A stretch of 64,000 nucleotides of DNA. Origin: Natrarchaeobaculum sulfurireducens (GTDB taxonomy: Archaea; Halobacteriota; Halobacteria; Halobacteriales; Natrialbaceae). The stretch is taken from positions 62,001 to 126,000 of the forward strand of contig NZ_CP024046.1 in assembly GCF_003430825.1 (NCBI RefSeq), given 5' to 3'. Each line of letters opens with the position of its first letter. The first letter of the stretch is position 1. Positions 1 through 8,062 of the stretch are shown in pieces. The notes under the pieces were generated by a model that was not told where the DNA came from, searched no databases, and saw only the letters and a list, made by a program, of their open reading frames with translations. Position numbers and translations under genes: made by a program.

Positions 1-858
1 TCATCGGGATATAATCTGTTAGATTTGCTCATCGGGAGTGAGGGAACGCTTGCCATCATCACGAGACTGACCTTGCGGCTTGAAGGCAGGCCAGAGCAAG
101 TCTGGGCTGGTCGTGCAACGTTCACGAACTTAGAAGATGCGTCGGCGGCTGTTTTCGATACCGTCCGGTCAGGTGTCGATGTAGCGAAAATAGAACTTAT
201 TGACTCGATAAGTGCAGAAATCGCCAATGCAAGCTTAGATACTGATCTTCCGGACTCGCCGATGGTCTTTCTGGAGTTCCATGCCAACCATAGCATCGAG
301 TCGGAAGTCGAGTTTTGCCAAACGGTGTTTGAATCACACAACGTCTCTACCTTCGAGATCGCTGAAAGCGACGAAGAGATGGCGGAGCTGTGGGAAGCCC
401 GACGCGAGCTTGCTGAGGCCGTCGAACCGTTCGATCCAAATCTCTCGTCGCTCACTCCCGGTGACGTGACTGTCCCGATCAGCGCATTGCCGGACATCGT
501 CCGTTTCATCAAAAATATTGGCGACGAACACGGGCTGTTGATCCCATGCTTCGGACACGCGGGAGACGGGAATATCCACTACTTCGTGATGGTCGATCCG
601 GACGATCCTGAAACGGTTGAAACGGGCCAAGCGGTGTCGAAAGAGATCGTGGAATATGCTATTCAGTTAGGTGGAACTGCGACCGGTGAACACGGTGTCG
701 GTGTGGGAAAACAAGCCCATCTCGTCACCGAGCATGGTGAGGTAGCGGTCGACCTCATGCAATCTATCAAAAAGAGCTTCGATCCAAACGGTATTCTTAA
801 TCCCGGTAAAATCTTTCCTACTCACCGGTCTGACACCGATACGTCTTCACATCAGTGA
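1..858 (+). CDS. FAD-linked oxidase, C-terminal part (glycolate oxidase GlcD / D-lactate dehydrogenase type)
   Basis: The reading frame is open from the first base, so the gene starts left of the window and only about 285 C-terminal residues are present. The protein is the C-terminal part of a VAO/PCMH-type flavoprotein that oxidises 2-hydroxy acids such as glycolate or D-lactate. The fragment begins in the FAD-domain motif LIGSEGTLA and continues through the FAD-oxidase-C domain with GHAGDGNIH, GTATGEHGVG and the closing FDPNGILNPGKIFP, all hallmarks of GlcD-like enzymes. Substrate cannot be told from the fragment. No gene follows closely downstream; degenerate IS-like sequence comes next. 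Confidence 0.9.
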   Translation, partial: SSGYNLLDLLIGSEGTLAIITRLTLRLEGRPEQVWAGRATFTNLEDASAAVFDTVRSGVDVAKIELIDSISAEIANASLDTDLPDSPMVFLEFHANHSIESEVEFCQTVFESHNVSTFEIAESDEEMAELWEARRELAEAVEPFDPNLSSLTPGDVTVPISALPDIVRFIKNIGDEHGLLIPCFGHAGDGNIHYFVMVDPDDPETVETGQAVSKEIVEYAIQLGGTATGEHGVGVGKQAHLVTEHGEVAVDLMQSIKKSFDPNGILNPGKIFPTHRSDTDTSSHQ

Positions 859-869
859 CAGTCAATCGC

Positions 870-1460
870 TGAATTCACCCGCTGGCCGGCGCACAAACGT
901 TGGTAGCCGATGTAGCGTATTGACACCTTCCTCCGCCTGAAGGTGGGAGGAATCGCACGGCGCCGCACCGTTGAGTTGGGAATTTCAGGTTTGCAGACTG
1001 TAAGCACCACTCCGTTCGAATCGGTGTGATGCGGATCGATGGGCAGCCTCCTGGGAGTGCCAACCTCCCGGTACTCCTATCCTCGGTTGGGTTCGGCCCT
1101 CGTGGTTGTTTATGCCTGGAGAGGGTTGAGTTACCGTCAACGGACTTGGAGTTACTTGCGTCAGCTCGCTCGCCCGGTGCTTGTTGTTTGATTTCCGCGT
1201 CGGGGCACACCCTGTTTCCAGCGTGGGTGGACACTCGAACCGCCACCTGTCGGGCGCTCGGCTACACTGGGGTCGTAACCAGTGTGCCAACACATAGACG
1301 ACTGTCCTTGTGTAGCAAAAGCGTTCGAGAATTACCGCCGTGACGGCGCCTATCCACGTCGTGAACGGCGCGGTATTGTGCCTGTTCAACTTCTAGGCAC
1401 ATGCGGCCGCCGAAGCCATTGATGAGTTCGGCACTAAGGATGTGGTGGAGGCGTTCGACA
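870..1460. other. Gene-free stretch with IS200/IS605-like relic
   Basis: No credible gene is visible here. Around 925-960 there is a hairpin-like stretch (CTTCCTCCGCCTGAAGGTGGGAGG) split by a short loop, resembling the right ends of haloarchaeal IS200/IS605 elements (compare 3730-3760). The following GC-rich sequence has short overlapping frames only. A decayed transposon end is the likeliest reading, but no transposase motif remains. Confidence 0.3.
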
Positions 1461-1514
1461 GAAGCGTGCTAACACAGAACATATAGGCTTGAACATTGAC
1501 AGATCACATATGGT

Positions 1515-2147
1515 TCATGGTCCAAGCCTCGAGAACTTCCGATACATCCGCTTCCACCGACGGAAGGCGGTTTTTGCAGACTTAATCCCAGCAAGCAGCT
1601 CCGCGAATGTCGAGGGTTCGGCTTCGGCGTCCGTAATCGCCGTCGGTGCGACCGCGTTCCTCGAGTGAACAGCGTTGTGGCATGGTTCACACAGTGTAAT
1701 CAGGTTCTCCATTCGATGAACCCCACCGCGTGACTTCGGAACGATATGGTGGGCGTGCAATTCGACATCACCATACGGCCCGCCCCGACGACGGCAGTTT
1801 TGACACTGGTGGTCGTCACGGGCGTACACGCGTCGTCGACGTCGATCCCAGTCAGGCGGGTAGTCCTGGGTCGATTGGCGAACGACCCCCGCCGGAGTCT
1901 GGTTCTCTTCGACGGTGACGGGAGCCTCGAGGACATCCTCCAGATCGGCCTCATCGGGATCAACCGTCTTACCGTCGGCGGAGAGGTCCAACTCGAGGAT
2001 TTCCTGCAGGTCTGCAACACTCTCGAGGTCGGTCGGGTCGACACCCACCTCCTCGAGAAACTCACGAACTGTCTCGGGATCGTCGTCACCAACCTGTTCA
2101 TCCTCGGCATGAACGCCGGTAGAACCGGAAGGTGGTTCGCCAGTCAT
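1515..2147 (-). CDS. HNH endonuclease domain protein
   Basis: This 210-residue protein has an acidic N-terminal half (about residues 1-95) and an HNH nuclease domain at about 98-165. The domain shows the CxxC zinc knuckle (CQNC), the HHIVPKSRGG core with the catalytic His, and the second knuckle CEPCHNAVH, so the metal and zinc ligands look intact. A basic tail follows. Its ATG overlaps the stop of the upstream zinc-ribbon gene (ATGA), so the two are co-translated. HNH proteins of this size are common stand-alone nucleases in haloarchaea; the role here (defence, repair or mobile-element linked) is not evident. It is not an IscB: no RuvC segments are present. Confidence 0.85.
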   Translation of the reverse strand: MTGEPPSGSTGVHAEDEQVGDDDPETVREFLEEVGVDPTDLESVADLQEILELDLSADGKTVDPDEADLEDVLEAPVTVEENQTPAGVVRQSTQDYPPDWDRRRRRVYARDDHQCQNCRRRGGPYGDVELHAHHIVPKSRGGVHRMENLITLCEPCHNAVHSRNAVAPTAITDAEAEPSTFAELLAGIKSAKTAFRRWKRMYRKFSRLGP

Positions 2148-2287
2148 GGTCCTCGAGTTGCCTCACCGTTCACTATTTCTGTCGTCCCCATACACTCTCG
2201 GCAGCCGTGCACATTGCCATCGTTATCTCCGAATACCCGTTCGAACCGCGCCGTAACGTGTGATCCACAGTTTTGGCATTCAGGCAT
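2144..2287 (-). CDS. Small zinc-ribbon protein (DUF7563-like)
   Basis: A 47-residue protein carrying two Cys pairs, CQNC near the N-terminus and CREC about 20 residues later, which form a zinc ribbon. It matches the small haloarchaeal zinc-finger family I know as DUF7563. I chose the internal ATG at 2287 over longer alternatives because a strong Shine-Dalgarno sequence (GGAGGA) lies about 6 nt upstream and conserved residues begin at MPECQNCG. The stop overlaps the start of the HNH gene by ATGA. An IS630 element sits just upstream (from 2360), so the native promoter region may have been displaced. Confidence 0.8.
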   Translation of the reverse strand: MPECQNCGSHVTARFERVFGDNDGNVHGCRECMGTTEIVNGEATRGP

Positions 2288-2386
2288 GGTCGTTCCTCCA
2301 GACACTCGCGGTGCCCGCTTGTTCGAGTCGGTCGCTCTCTTCATCGAGTAGTTTTGATAGTGATGCAGATGTATTTTTACCGTTCA

Positions 2387-3459
2387 TCAGGGACACAGAT
2401 AATTCCAGATGTTTGGTTCGTTGATCTGTGAGATTCCTCTCGCTAGATGTTGTTTCAGCCTCGGGAGATCTGGGATCAACCGATGTTTGAACCACTCGTT
2501 TAGCTGATCCCAGCAACCTTCGACAGGGTTCAGCTCGGGGAGTTTCGACGGAAAGTACCACACTTCGAGGCCGTCTCCACGCACGCAGGCGACCGAACTG
2601 TCTCCGACAGTTTCGGTCGCCCGCTCACCACTAACGTGTTCCCACAGATCCCGTGCATAGAAGTACCCTGCCCGGTCAAGAAATACCACTAACTCCTCCC
2701 CAAACTTCTCTTTCAACGCTTCTAACAGCCGAATCCCGTGAAATCTGTTCAGGTTTTCTTCCGTCCAGAAGTAGAAGCTGTCACCGTCGTCGGTGACAGC
2801 GCCGAGCACTGTCACCTTCTTCCAAGAGTTCGAGGTCTCTATTGTTGGATTCGAGCCAATCGGATACCACCCACGTCGTTGAACCGTCCCGACTCGCTTG
2901 GTGAACTGATCAACGACAACGACAGTCTTCTCGCTCAGTTCGGGCCGTTTTTTTCGACTGTCTCTTTAAATTCGGCTTCTTCTTCGGGATCGGCTTCGTG
3001 ATTGCGAGGCCGCGCTGTCCGCCAGGACAGCCCGGCCTCGTGCAAGAGATATCGCGCGTGGCTTTCGGTGTACTCAACGTCGAACTCTTCTTTGACGTAG
3101 TGAAGCAGAAGCTTTGGCGACCACGCTTGGTGCTCGTAGCCAAGTTCGGTCGGTGGCTGCTGGAGAGCTTCTTCCAACTGCTCGCGTTCGTCAGCGGTGA
3201 GTTTCGATGGTCCACCCGGTCGAGGGTCGTCGTAGGGTGCCTGCTCGATCGGTTCTTCCTCGAACCGATCGAGCCAGTTACGGATGGTTTTCTCGACAAC
3301 CCCGTGACGTTCAGCCAGCGTCGCGATCTTGTCGCCCTGCTTGCGGCCGATCGCCGCAAGCACTCGCTCCCGTGGAATCTCTCCCTCTGTCTGCTCTCGA
3401 AGCTCGTGAAGCTCTTCTATAGAGATATCGTCCAGACGACCCATCACATCTCGTTGCAT
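2387..3459 (-). CDS. IS630 transposase, two frames joined by a likely -1 frameshift
   Basis: The first frame (3459 to stop 2935, 174 residues) carries the N-terminal helix-turn-helix and linker. The second frame (to 2387) carries the DDE catalytic domain: VVVVDQF, VVFLDRAG and LNPVEGCWD supply the D, D and E. The frames overlap at a run of seven A residues; reading AAA AAC in frame 0 and slipping back one base at A-AAA-AAC gives an uninterrupted product of about 357 residues. Such frameshifting is known in the IS630 family. A simple inactivating frameshift is the alternative, but the canonical slippery heptamer and the absence of other lesions favour a programmed event. Confidence 0.85.
2947..2953 (-). 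promoter_or_regulatory. Slippery heptamer A-AAA-AAC for -1 frameshift
   Basis: On the minus strand the zero-frame codons are GAA AAA AAC, forming X-XXY-YYZ = A-AAA-AAC. A -1 slip here leads straight into the DDE frame, and the zero frame stops four codons later at 2937-2935. Confidence 0.65.
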
Positions 3460-3535
3460 TCAGACCGGTAAATCACTTTGGACATCACTATGACTGCTTG
3501 TACATACAATTACTCCAGTATCGATAGCGGTGAAT

Positions 3536-3704
3536 CGTCTCGGGTCAAGTGGTTCGAGAATCAAAGATTCTCGTCATTACGAGAGAGCGAGGCTCTCTCG
3601 AACGATCCCGAGGCTTCCTGCTTCGATGGTGCGCTTTGCAGACACCGAAGTGGTGTCCGTAGGGAGCGCAGTCTCCACAGGCGTCCCTTCGGGCCATCCC
3701 GGCG
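3536..3704 (-). pseudogene. tnpB 3' end with right-end hairpins (IS200/IS605 relic)
   Basis: Reading leftward, the minus strand encodes the typical C-terminus of haloarchaeal TnpB (GTPVETALPTDT then KRTIEAGS) and stops near 3580. It is followed by two adjacent hairpins (CGAGAGAGCGAGGCTCTCTCG is one, GAGAATCAAAGATTCTC the other) and a TTCGAACCACTTGACCC-like end that recurs at 53.7 kb. The upstream part of the gene is missing; it is cut by the IS6 end at 3705. TnpB is the RNA-guided nuclease of these elements; here only the tail remains. Confidence 0.7.
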
Positions 3705-3726
3705 GTGTTCAGATAAGGTTCAAGAA

Positions 3727-4291
3727 TTGACCTCCTCCCGCGCCTGAAGACGCGGGAATCCGCGAAGCGGAGTTCAAGGTTGCGCGTTTCCTCGGTGGCG
3801 AAGTACGCTTTCGCGTCCCACGTCGACGGTCGCCGCCCAGTTGTGACCAAGGACGTGCGTTACAGCGCGTATAGCCCAGCCAAACGGGCCTTCCGTCCGA
3901 CGCGCGGTCGGCGTTTCGACGCGACGAATACCGCTCGTCGCTCCACGGCGGGGTATTCAGCCCGCACGGTACCACGATTCGCGTCGGCCAAGCCGTTACG
4001 TCGTGGACTGGTTCAGTCGGATTTGTTACCACGCGAGAAGTCACGGCGAAGCCGTGGTGTCGTCAAAGACGGCGTTTCTCAACGTGGGAACTCCGGTACT
4101 GCCGTCTACGGAACACAGCCTGATCAAGCTTACGCGCCTATCCACGGCCTGTAGTAGTTAGGAGAAGTTCTGAAAATAGGCTCGAGAGACACAGTTGATA
4201 GAAGCGTGATAGAAACGAATACTGTATGTGGCCACCTTCATTTCTTCTCTTCATTACTAAAGGCCGTGGCATTGCGCTACTCCGCCTGTAA
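3727..4291 (-). mobile_element. IS200/IS605-like relic inserted in IS6 copy A
   Basis: This sequence interrupts the IS6 left end. It opens with a right-end-like hairpin (CCTCCTCCCGCGCCTGAAGACGCGGG, split around GAAGA) and then about 400 bp with overlapping short frames but no intact transposase motifs. Its high GC and hairpin suggest the end of a TnpB-type element. The exact borders are estimated by comparison with the uninterrupted copies C and D. Confidence 0.45.
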
Positions 4292-4315
4292 GGCGTGACG
4301 TTTTCTGAGTGATTC

Positions 4316-4940
4316 ATGCCCGAAAACGCACGCCTCACAGGAAGTGTCGGCCAGCTCGACTTGGATTTTGTGGAGCGGGAAGCAACACCGCAACTGTTGA
4401 GGCAGCTCAGTATTCATCTTCACCTTGCTGGGCTCTCGCTTTCGGATACTGTTCGAGTCCTCTAGACTTTCGCTGTTGAACAGGCTCGATCGACCGTTCA
4501 CAACTGGGTTCACAAGGCCGATCTCCAGCCGGAATCCGGATCACGTTGCGGTCGACGAGACGGTGATCCGACTCAACGACGAACAGTACTGGCTGTACAC
4601 TGTCGCTGATCTCGACTCGAACGAATTGCTCCATACGAAGCTCGAACTAACGAGAAACAAGGTTATTGCGAGCAATTTCGTTCGAGAGCTTCGAGAGAAA
4701 CACGACGTCAACGACGCCGTGTTTCTCATCAGTGGTGATCGATTGCTACAGTATGGCTGTGAGCATCACGGCCTTGAGTTCCAGTACGAACGACACGGTG
4801 ACCGGAACAGCGTCGAACGTGTCTTTCGTGATATAAAACGACGAACAATCTTGTTCTCAAACTGCTTCAGCAACGCCAGAGCAACAACTGTCGATCAGTG
4901 ACTCAAATCGTTCGCGTTCGCATGGAACCAGCTTATCTGA
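4316..4940 (+). pseudogene. IS6 transposase, copy A (pseudogene)
   Basis: The protein is a small DDE transposase of the haloarchaeal IS6 group: VDETVIRL, FLISGD and NSVERVFRDIKRR supply the catalytic D, D and E. The copy is broken by an in-frame TAG after codon 49 (DTVRVL-stop), a short deletion near 4535 that shifts the frame, and a premature TGA at 4899-4901 where the other copies read TGG. Confidence 0.8.
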
Positions 4941-4984
4941 ACACGACCCAAAGACGAGCAATTATCTCTAACGTCTACAGATAA

Positions 4985-5030
4985 GCAAGGCGAGTGCCTC
5001 GGGGCTTGACCCCGAGGCGGTTCACCATAT
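4985..5030. repeat. Palindromic IS200/IS605 end-like hairpin
   Basis: The sequence GTGCCTCGGGGCTTGACCCCGAGGC forms a strong stem-loop. Close relatives occur at 53,152, 53,640-53,735, 54,039 and 57,985. Such hairpins are characteristic of the ends of TnpB elements and of palindrome-associated elements described in haloarchaea. Confidence 0.5.
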
Positions 5031-5572
5031 ACGACGGGAAGCTTTCTCTCTCGCACCACCTGTTCCCAAGGTAGTCTCCACAGATTTTCGCTACAAGGGA
5101 AGGCAACGAATTACACGAGTCGACAAACCACTCCTCGGATTTTACGGCCGTACTGTTGTAATCTTTGTGGCCTTTTGAAAAGCAACGTGAGTTCTGTGCT
5201 TATGCTATCAGCGTTACTTCGTTTTCTGGTCTCCTTTAGGAGAGGATTCAGTACCTAGCGCGTTAATCGAAGTCGCGACACCTACAAACTCTATCCGGCT
5301 TGAATTGTCCCCCACCAGACCGTGAGTTTGGACTCTGACCGACGTTATGTTACGTTGTCAACCTCGAATTGATGGGTTCACTATGTGAAATGCGCCGCGA
5401 TTGGATCGTCGGAATGGCTAGCAACCGACCTTCGAAGTTCTGCCGTTCCGAATATTGAAATACAGTCTGACGGATTCGAATCGACGGTAGAATCAGCACC
5501 TGAAGAGTCGATTCCTTCGAGTTCCTTACTGCTCGACGAGGGCGGCGACTGCTGGTTATGGGCAAGGTCTGA
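5031..5572. other. Gene-free stretch
   Basis: No supported gene is seen between the IS6 copy A debris and the IclR gene. The sequence is less GC-rich than its surroundings and contains only short frames without recognisable motifs. It probably is decayed intergenic DNA. Confidence 0.4.
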
Positions 5573-6337
5573 TCAGCCATATGCAAGCGTTACCCTGATT
5601 TCGCCGGCTTTGTCCCACAGCAGTTTGGGCAATTTTTCCCGGAGATAGTCGCCTTTAAACCGGCTTGTCGGGCCAAATACTCCGAGTGAACCGAGCAGTT
5701 CATCATCGGGCGTGTAGACCGGGACGGCGACGCCGCGTAGGCCGTTCATGTGCTCTTCGTCGTTGATTGCATAGCTACGCTCGCGGATCGTCTCGAGTTC
5801 CGTGAAGAGGTCGTCGGGGTTAGTAATCGTGTTCCGCGTGATCCGCTCGAGGCCACGCTCCTGAATAAACGTTTCGACGCGCTCGATTTCCCACTCTGAA
5901 AGGATGACCTTTCCCGACGCGAGACTGTGCAGGGGTCGGCGCTTGCCGATCATTGTGTCCGAGAGACTGCCATAGCGGTGGACATAGACGCCTTCGAAGT
6001 CCTCCTCGACGATGAACACCGCACGCTCATCGGTCTCTTGACCGAGTTCGAACACTTTCCGCTTGGCAGCGGTGTATCCCCTTTTTCGCGTCCGAGCGGT
6101 CTCGCTTAACTGGAGAAACCGGAATCCGATGTAGTAGCCGCCATTGCGCTCTATCAGGTAGCCAAGATCCGACAAGGTCGTCACGTGCCGGTAAACGGTA
6201 CTTTTTGTTAGCCCCGTCCGCCGCGTTAGTTCCGTGATGCTAAGTCCCTCTTCGTCGCGAACTTTCTCGATGATATCGAAAGTTTTCCGCGTCGTGCTCA
6301 CCCCTGCGGTCGTCTCCTGCTCACCGTTTGTTCCCAT
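5573..6337 (-). CDS. IclR-family transcriptional regulator (module 1)
   Basis: This 254-residue regulator has an N-terminal winged helix (about residues 15-80, with ITELTRRTGLTKSTVYRHV) and a C-terminal IclR effector-binding domain (about 85-250, with RRPLHSLASGK and GLRGVAVPVY). I chose the ATG at 6337; the longer frame would need a TTG start. It is divergent from the TRAP transporter and CoA-ligase genes and probably controls them in response to the imported acid or its CoA ester. A TATA-like box and an 8-bp palindrome TTCCGGAA lie 35-45 nt upstream, so autoregulation is plausible. The effector is unknown. Confidence 0.9.
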   Translation of the reverse strand: MGTNGEQETTAGVSTTRKTFDIIEKVRDEEGLSITELTRRTGLTKSTVYRHVTTLSDLGYLIERNGGYYIGFRFLQLSETARTRKRGYTAAKRKVFELGQETDERAVFIVEEDFEGVYVHRYGSLSDTMIGKRRPLHSLASGKVILSEWEIERVETFIQERGLERITRNTITNPDDLFTELETIRERSYAINDEEHMNGLRGVAVPVYTPDDELLGSLGVFGPTSRFKGDYLREKLPKLLWDKAGEIRVTLAYG

Positions 6338-6367
6338 ACGGAGAGTGTACGGCGGTAGCCCAATCAA

Positions 6368-6384
6368 TGTTCCGGAAAATAAAA
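6368..6384 (-). promoter_or_regulatory. Promoter and possible IclR operator
   Basis: On the minus strand a TATA-like TTTTATTTTC (about 6375-6384) is immediately followed by the palindrome TTCCGGAA (6370-6377), about 35 nt upstream of the IclR start. The location would suit autoregulation. Similarity to the operator-like repeats of the second IclR gene (33.6-33.8 kb) is limited to a GTTCCG core. Confidence 0.4.
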
Positions 6385-6920
6385 CAGCTAGTGCATTATG
6401 TGAAACGACCGTCGGATCCTACGCTTTCGGAGGTGATTTTGTTCCACTAAACGAAACAAGACGTCACTAGAATGGTGAACGGGTCTGTAGTAGCAACCGC
6501 TGGTGTACTATCGTGTCTCCTGAGATCTCCTGTAGGAACACCTGGTTCTAACTTTCAATGCAACCAGCGTTGACGAAGCAACTGACCGTTCTCACAGAGC
6601 CAGACAAAGCCGTCACTGGGAAACGATTCAACAGGGCCTAATGGCTGATATTGTTCCCTGCACGAAGGCCCTCCACGTGAATTCTTCTCGAGAGTTTGCA
6701 TTGACGTCTTTCCGGTTTGTGGGTGTAGACGCCCTCCAATTTGTTGTCACTGAACGAGTTTCAGTCAATAGACGCGCCGATACGTGTGGCCCCGAGAGCA
6801 CGACGTTTTTGCTGGCCGTCGTTGATGGATATCTGAATTCGAGATACAATGCGAACCAAACCGGATAACGGGATAGACGTCGATTACGCTTTTGTTGACT
6901 CCATCACACTGGGGCGGAAC
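6385..6920. other. Long intergenic region between divergent operons
   Basis: About 540 bp with no recognised gene. A 75-residue frame at 6641-6868 has no family resemblance and I do not call it. The region must carry the promoters of both the IclR gene and the TRAP operon; a CGGAAC half-site lies at about 6915-6920 just before the TATA box. Confidence 0.4.
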
Positions 6921-6932
6921 AATTATACTAAT
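6921..6932 (+). promoter_or_regulatory. TATA box of the TRAP operon
   Basis: AATTATACTAAT is centred about 26 nt upstream of the ATG at 6953, the spacing expected for a leaderless haloarchaeal transcript. This supports ATG 6953 over the GTG at 6944. Confidence 0.6.
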
Positions 6933-6952
6933 GGAATTTGTGAGTGTTAGAT

Positions 6953-8056
6953 ATGGATTCAGGAAAAAAGATCACGCAGGTAGGCTTGAGTAGGCGGTCC
7001 TTCCTGGCAGCAGGTGTCGGATCGACGGTGGCATTGGCGGGCTGTCTTGGCAACGGAGAGGAAGACGGCGTGGACGGCAGCGGAAGCGACAATGGTTCCA
7101 GATACGAACGCATCAGCGTTAGCTTCTCCGAGCAGGGTGGTGCGCTGAACGAGGGACGTCTCGACATCGGTGTCGGGACGATGATGAATTTCTCTATCAC
7201 TCCGGGCTGGGTCCAGGAGGCCGTCGCCTCAGTCGACGACTTTCGTATTCTTGACGTGGAAGACGCGACCGCCGATGCTTGGAACGACGATGACACGCTG
7301 TTCATCGAGGATCTTGACACCGACGAACTCGAAGGCGCCGATAACGATCACGTGGACGTTCCCGGCGAGGTCCCGTGCCCGACGTTTGCATACAACTTCG
7401 TCTCTCGAGTGGAACTCGACTACGATGTCGTGTATACGTTCCTCGAGACAATGTGGGACGTGCGTGAAGACCTCGCTGACGAGTTTGGAATCTTTGCGTT
7501 TCACGAGGATCCAGAGTTCTGGGTTCAGAACCACTACGAGGGCATCCCGTTTCACCCCGCTGCAGCGGATTTCTACCAGGACGAACTTGACGTCTGGAGC
7601 GATGAGTTCGAGCGTGCCGACGAATCCGACGACGTACTCGAGGCCGATACGATCAGGATGAAGACCTCCGAGCAGGGGACAACGGGACATGCTGCCAATG
7701 AGGCGCTGGCCGCGGTTATGAACGACCATCTGGACGAGCTGTCGATCGAAGCCCAGACGAGCGATGGATCGGAAGAGAACATTGGAGACATCGCCTCGGA
7801 GAACATCGAAATGGGATTCCTCCAGAACTGGACTGCCCGGGAGTTCCGTGAGGGCGTTGCCCCGTTCGACGACCTCGACTTTGAGATGACACAAGTGTTT
7901 CACTACTACGACCTGCCGTGGTACTTCATTACCAATAACATGGATCTCGAGACGTTGTCCGACATCGAGCCCGATATGGCAGTTTCGCCGACGCCGAGCG
8001 GATCTGGCACTGCACCCGGCCTCGAGCGCGCACTTGAGTACGCCCTGGACGACTAA
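6953..8056 (+). CDS. TAXI-family TRAP solute-binding lipoprotein, halves in swapped order
   Basis: This 367-residue protein has a Tat signal with lipobox (RRSFLAAGVGSTVALAGC, Cys31) and is therefore membrane-anchored outside the cell, where it would capture the substrate for the adjacent permease. Residues 51-212 resemble the second half of TAXI proteins (SFSEQGGALNEGRLDIG, then the closing HPAAADFY). Residues 232-367 resemble the first half (EQGTTGHAANE, SDGSEENIGDIASENIEMG, and terminal SGSGT). The order is thus reversed, consistent with a circular permutation cut in the loop after the GSGT segment. Family assignment rests on these motifs and on the permease next door (6 nt gap). Substrate is probably the carboxylate activated by the downstream ligase. 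Confidence 0.85.
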   Translation: MDSGKKITQVGLSRRSFLAAGVGSTVALAGCLGNGEEDGVDGSGSDNGSRYERISVSFSEQGGALNEGRLDIGVGTMMNFSITPGWVQEAVASVDDFRILDVEDATADAWNDDDTLFIEDLDTDELEGADNDHVDVPGEVPCPTFAYNFVSRVELDYDVVYTFLETMWDVREDLADEFGIFAFHEDPEFWVQNHYEGIPFHPAAADFYQDELDVWSDEFERADESDDVLEADTIRMKTSEQGTTGHAANEALAAVMNDHLDELSIEAQTSDGSEENIGDIASENIEMGFLQNWTAREFREGVAPFDDLDFEMTQVFHYYDLPWYFITNNMDLETLSDIEPDMAVSPTPSGSGTAPGLERALEYALDD

Positions 8057-8062
8057 CGATCG

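Larger units (their letters stand above)
2360..3488 (-). mobile_element. IS630-family insertion sequence, complete
   Basis: The element is about 1,129 bp, bounded by TA dinucleotides (2358-2359 and 3489-3490) as expected for IS630/Tc1-type insertion. The ends are inverted repeats: GTGATGCAGATGTATTTTTA inward from 2360 and GTGATGTCCAAAGTGATTTA inward from 3488. It encodes a two-frame transposase on the minus strand and lies upstream of the zinc-ribbon/HNH pair. Both ends and both coding frames look complete, so it may still be mobile. Confidence 0.85.
3705..4944 (+). mobile_element. IS6-family element, copy A (degenerate, interrupted)
   Basis: Ends are GTGTTCAGATAAGG at 3705 and CTTATCTGAACAC ending at 4944, matching the other three copies in the window. 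Compared with them (about 690 bp), this copy carries an extra stretch between about 3727 and 4291 and is about 1.24 kb. No matching target duplication is seen at the two flanks. Together with copy B (opposite orientation) it brackets catabolic module 1. Confidence 0.8.

Noticed and set aside
1515-2147. IscB-type RNA-guided nuclease
   Set aside because: Only the HNH domain is present; no RuvC motifs and no omega-RNA-like sequence next to it.
2935-3459. IS630 transposase inactivated by a frameshift
   Set aside because: The junction is a canonical -1 slippery heptamer and no other lesion is seen, so programmed frameshifting is the better reading.
6641-6868. 75-codon gene upstream of the TAXI operon
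   Set aside because: No promoter, no family resemblance, and it lies in the regulatory intergenic region of divergent operons.
7229-7903. Minus-strand frame of 224 codons opposite the TAXI gene
   Set aside because: No start signal or family features; the plus strand has signal peptide, promoter and operon context.
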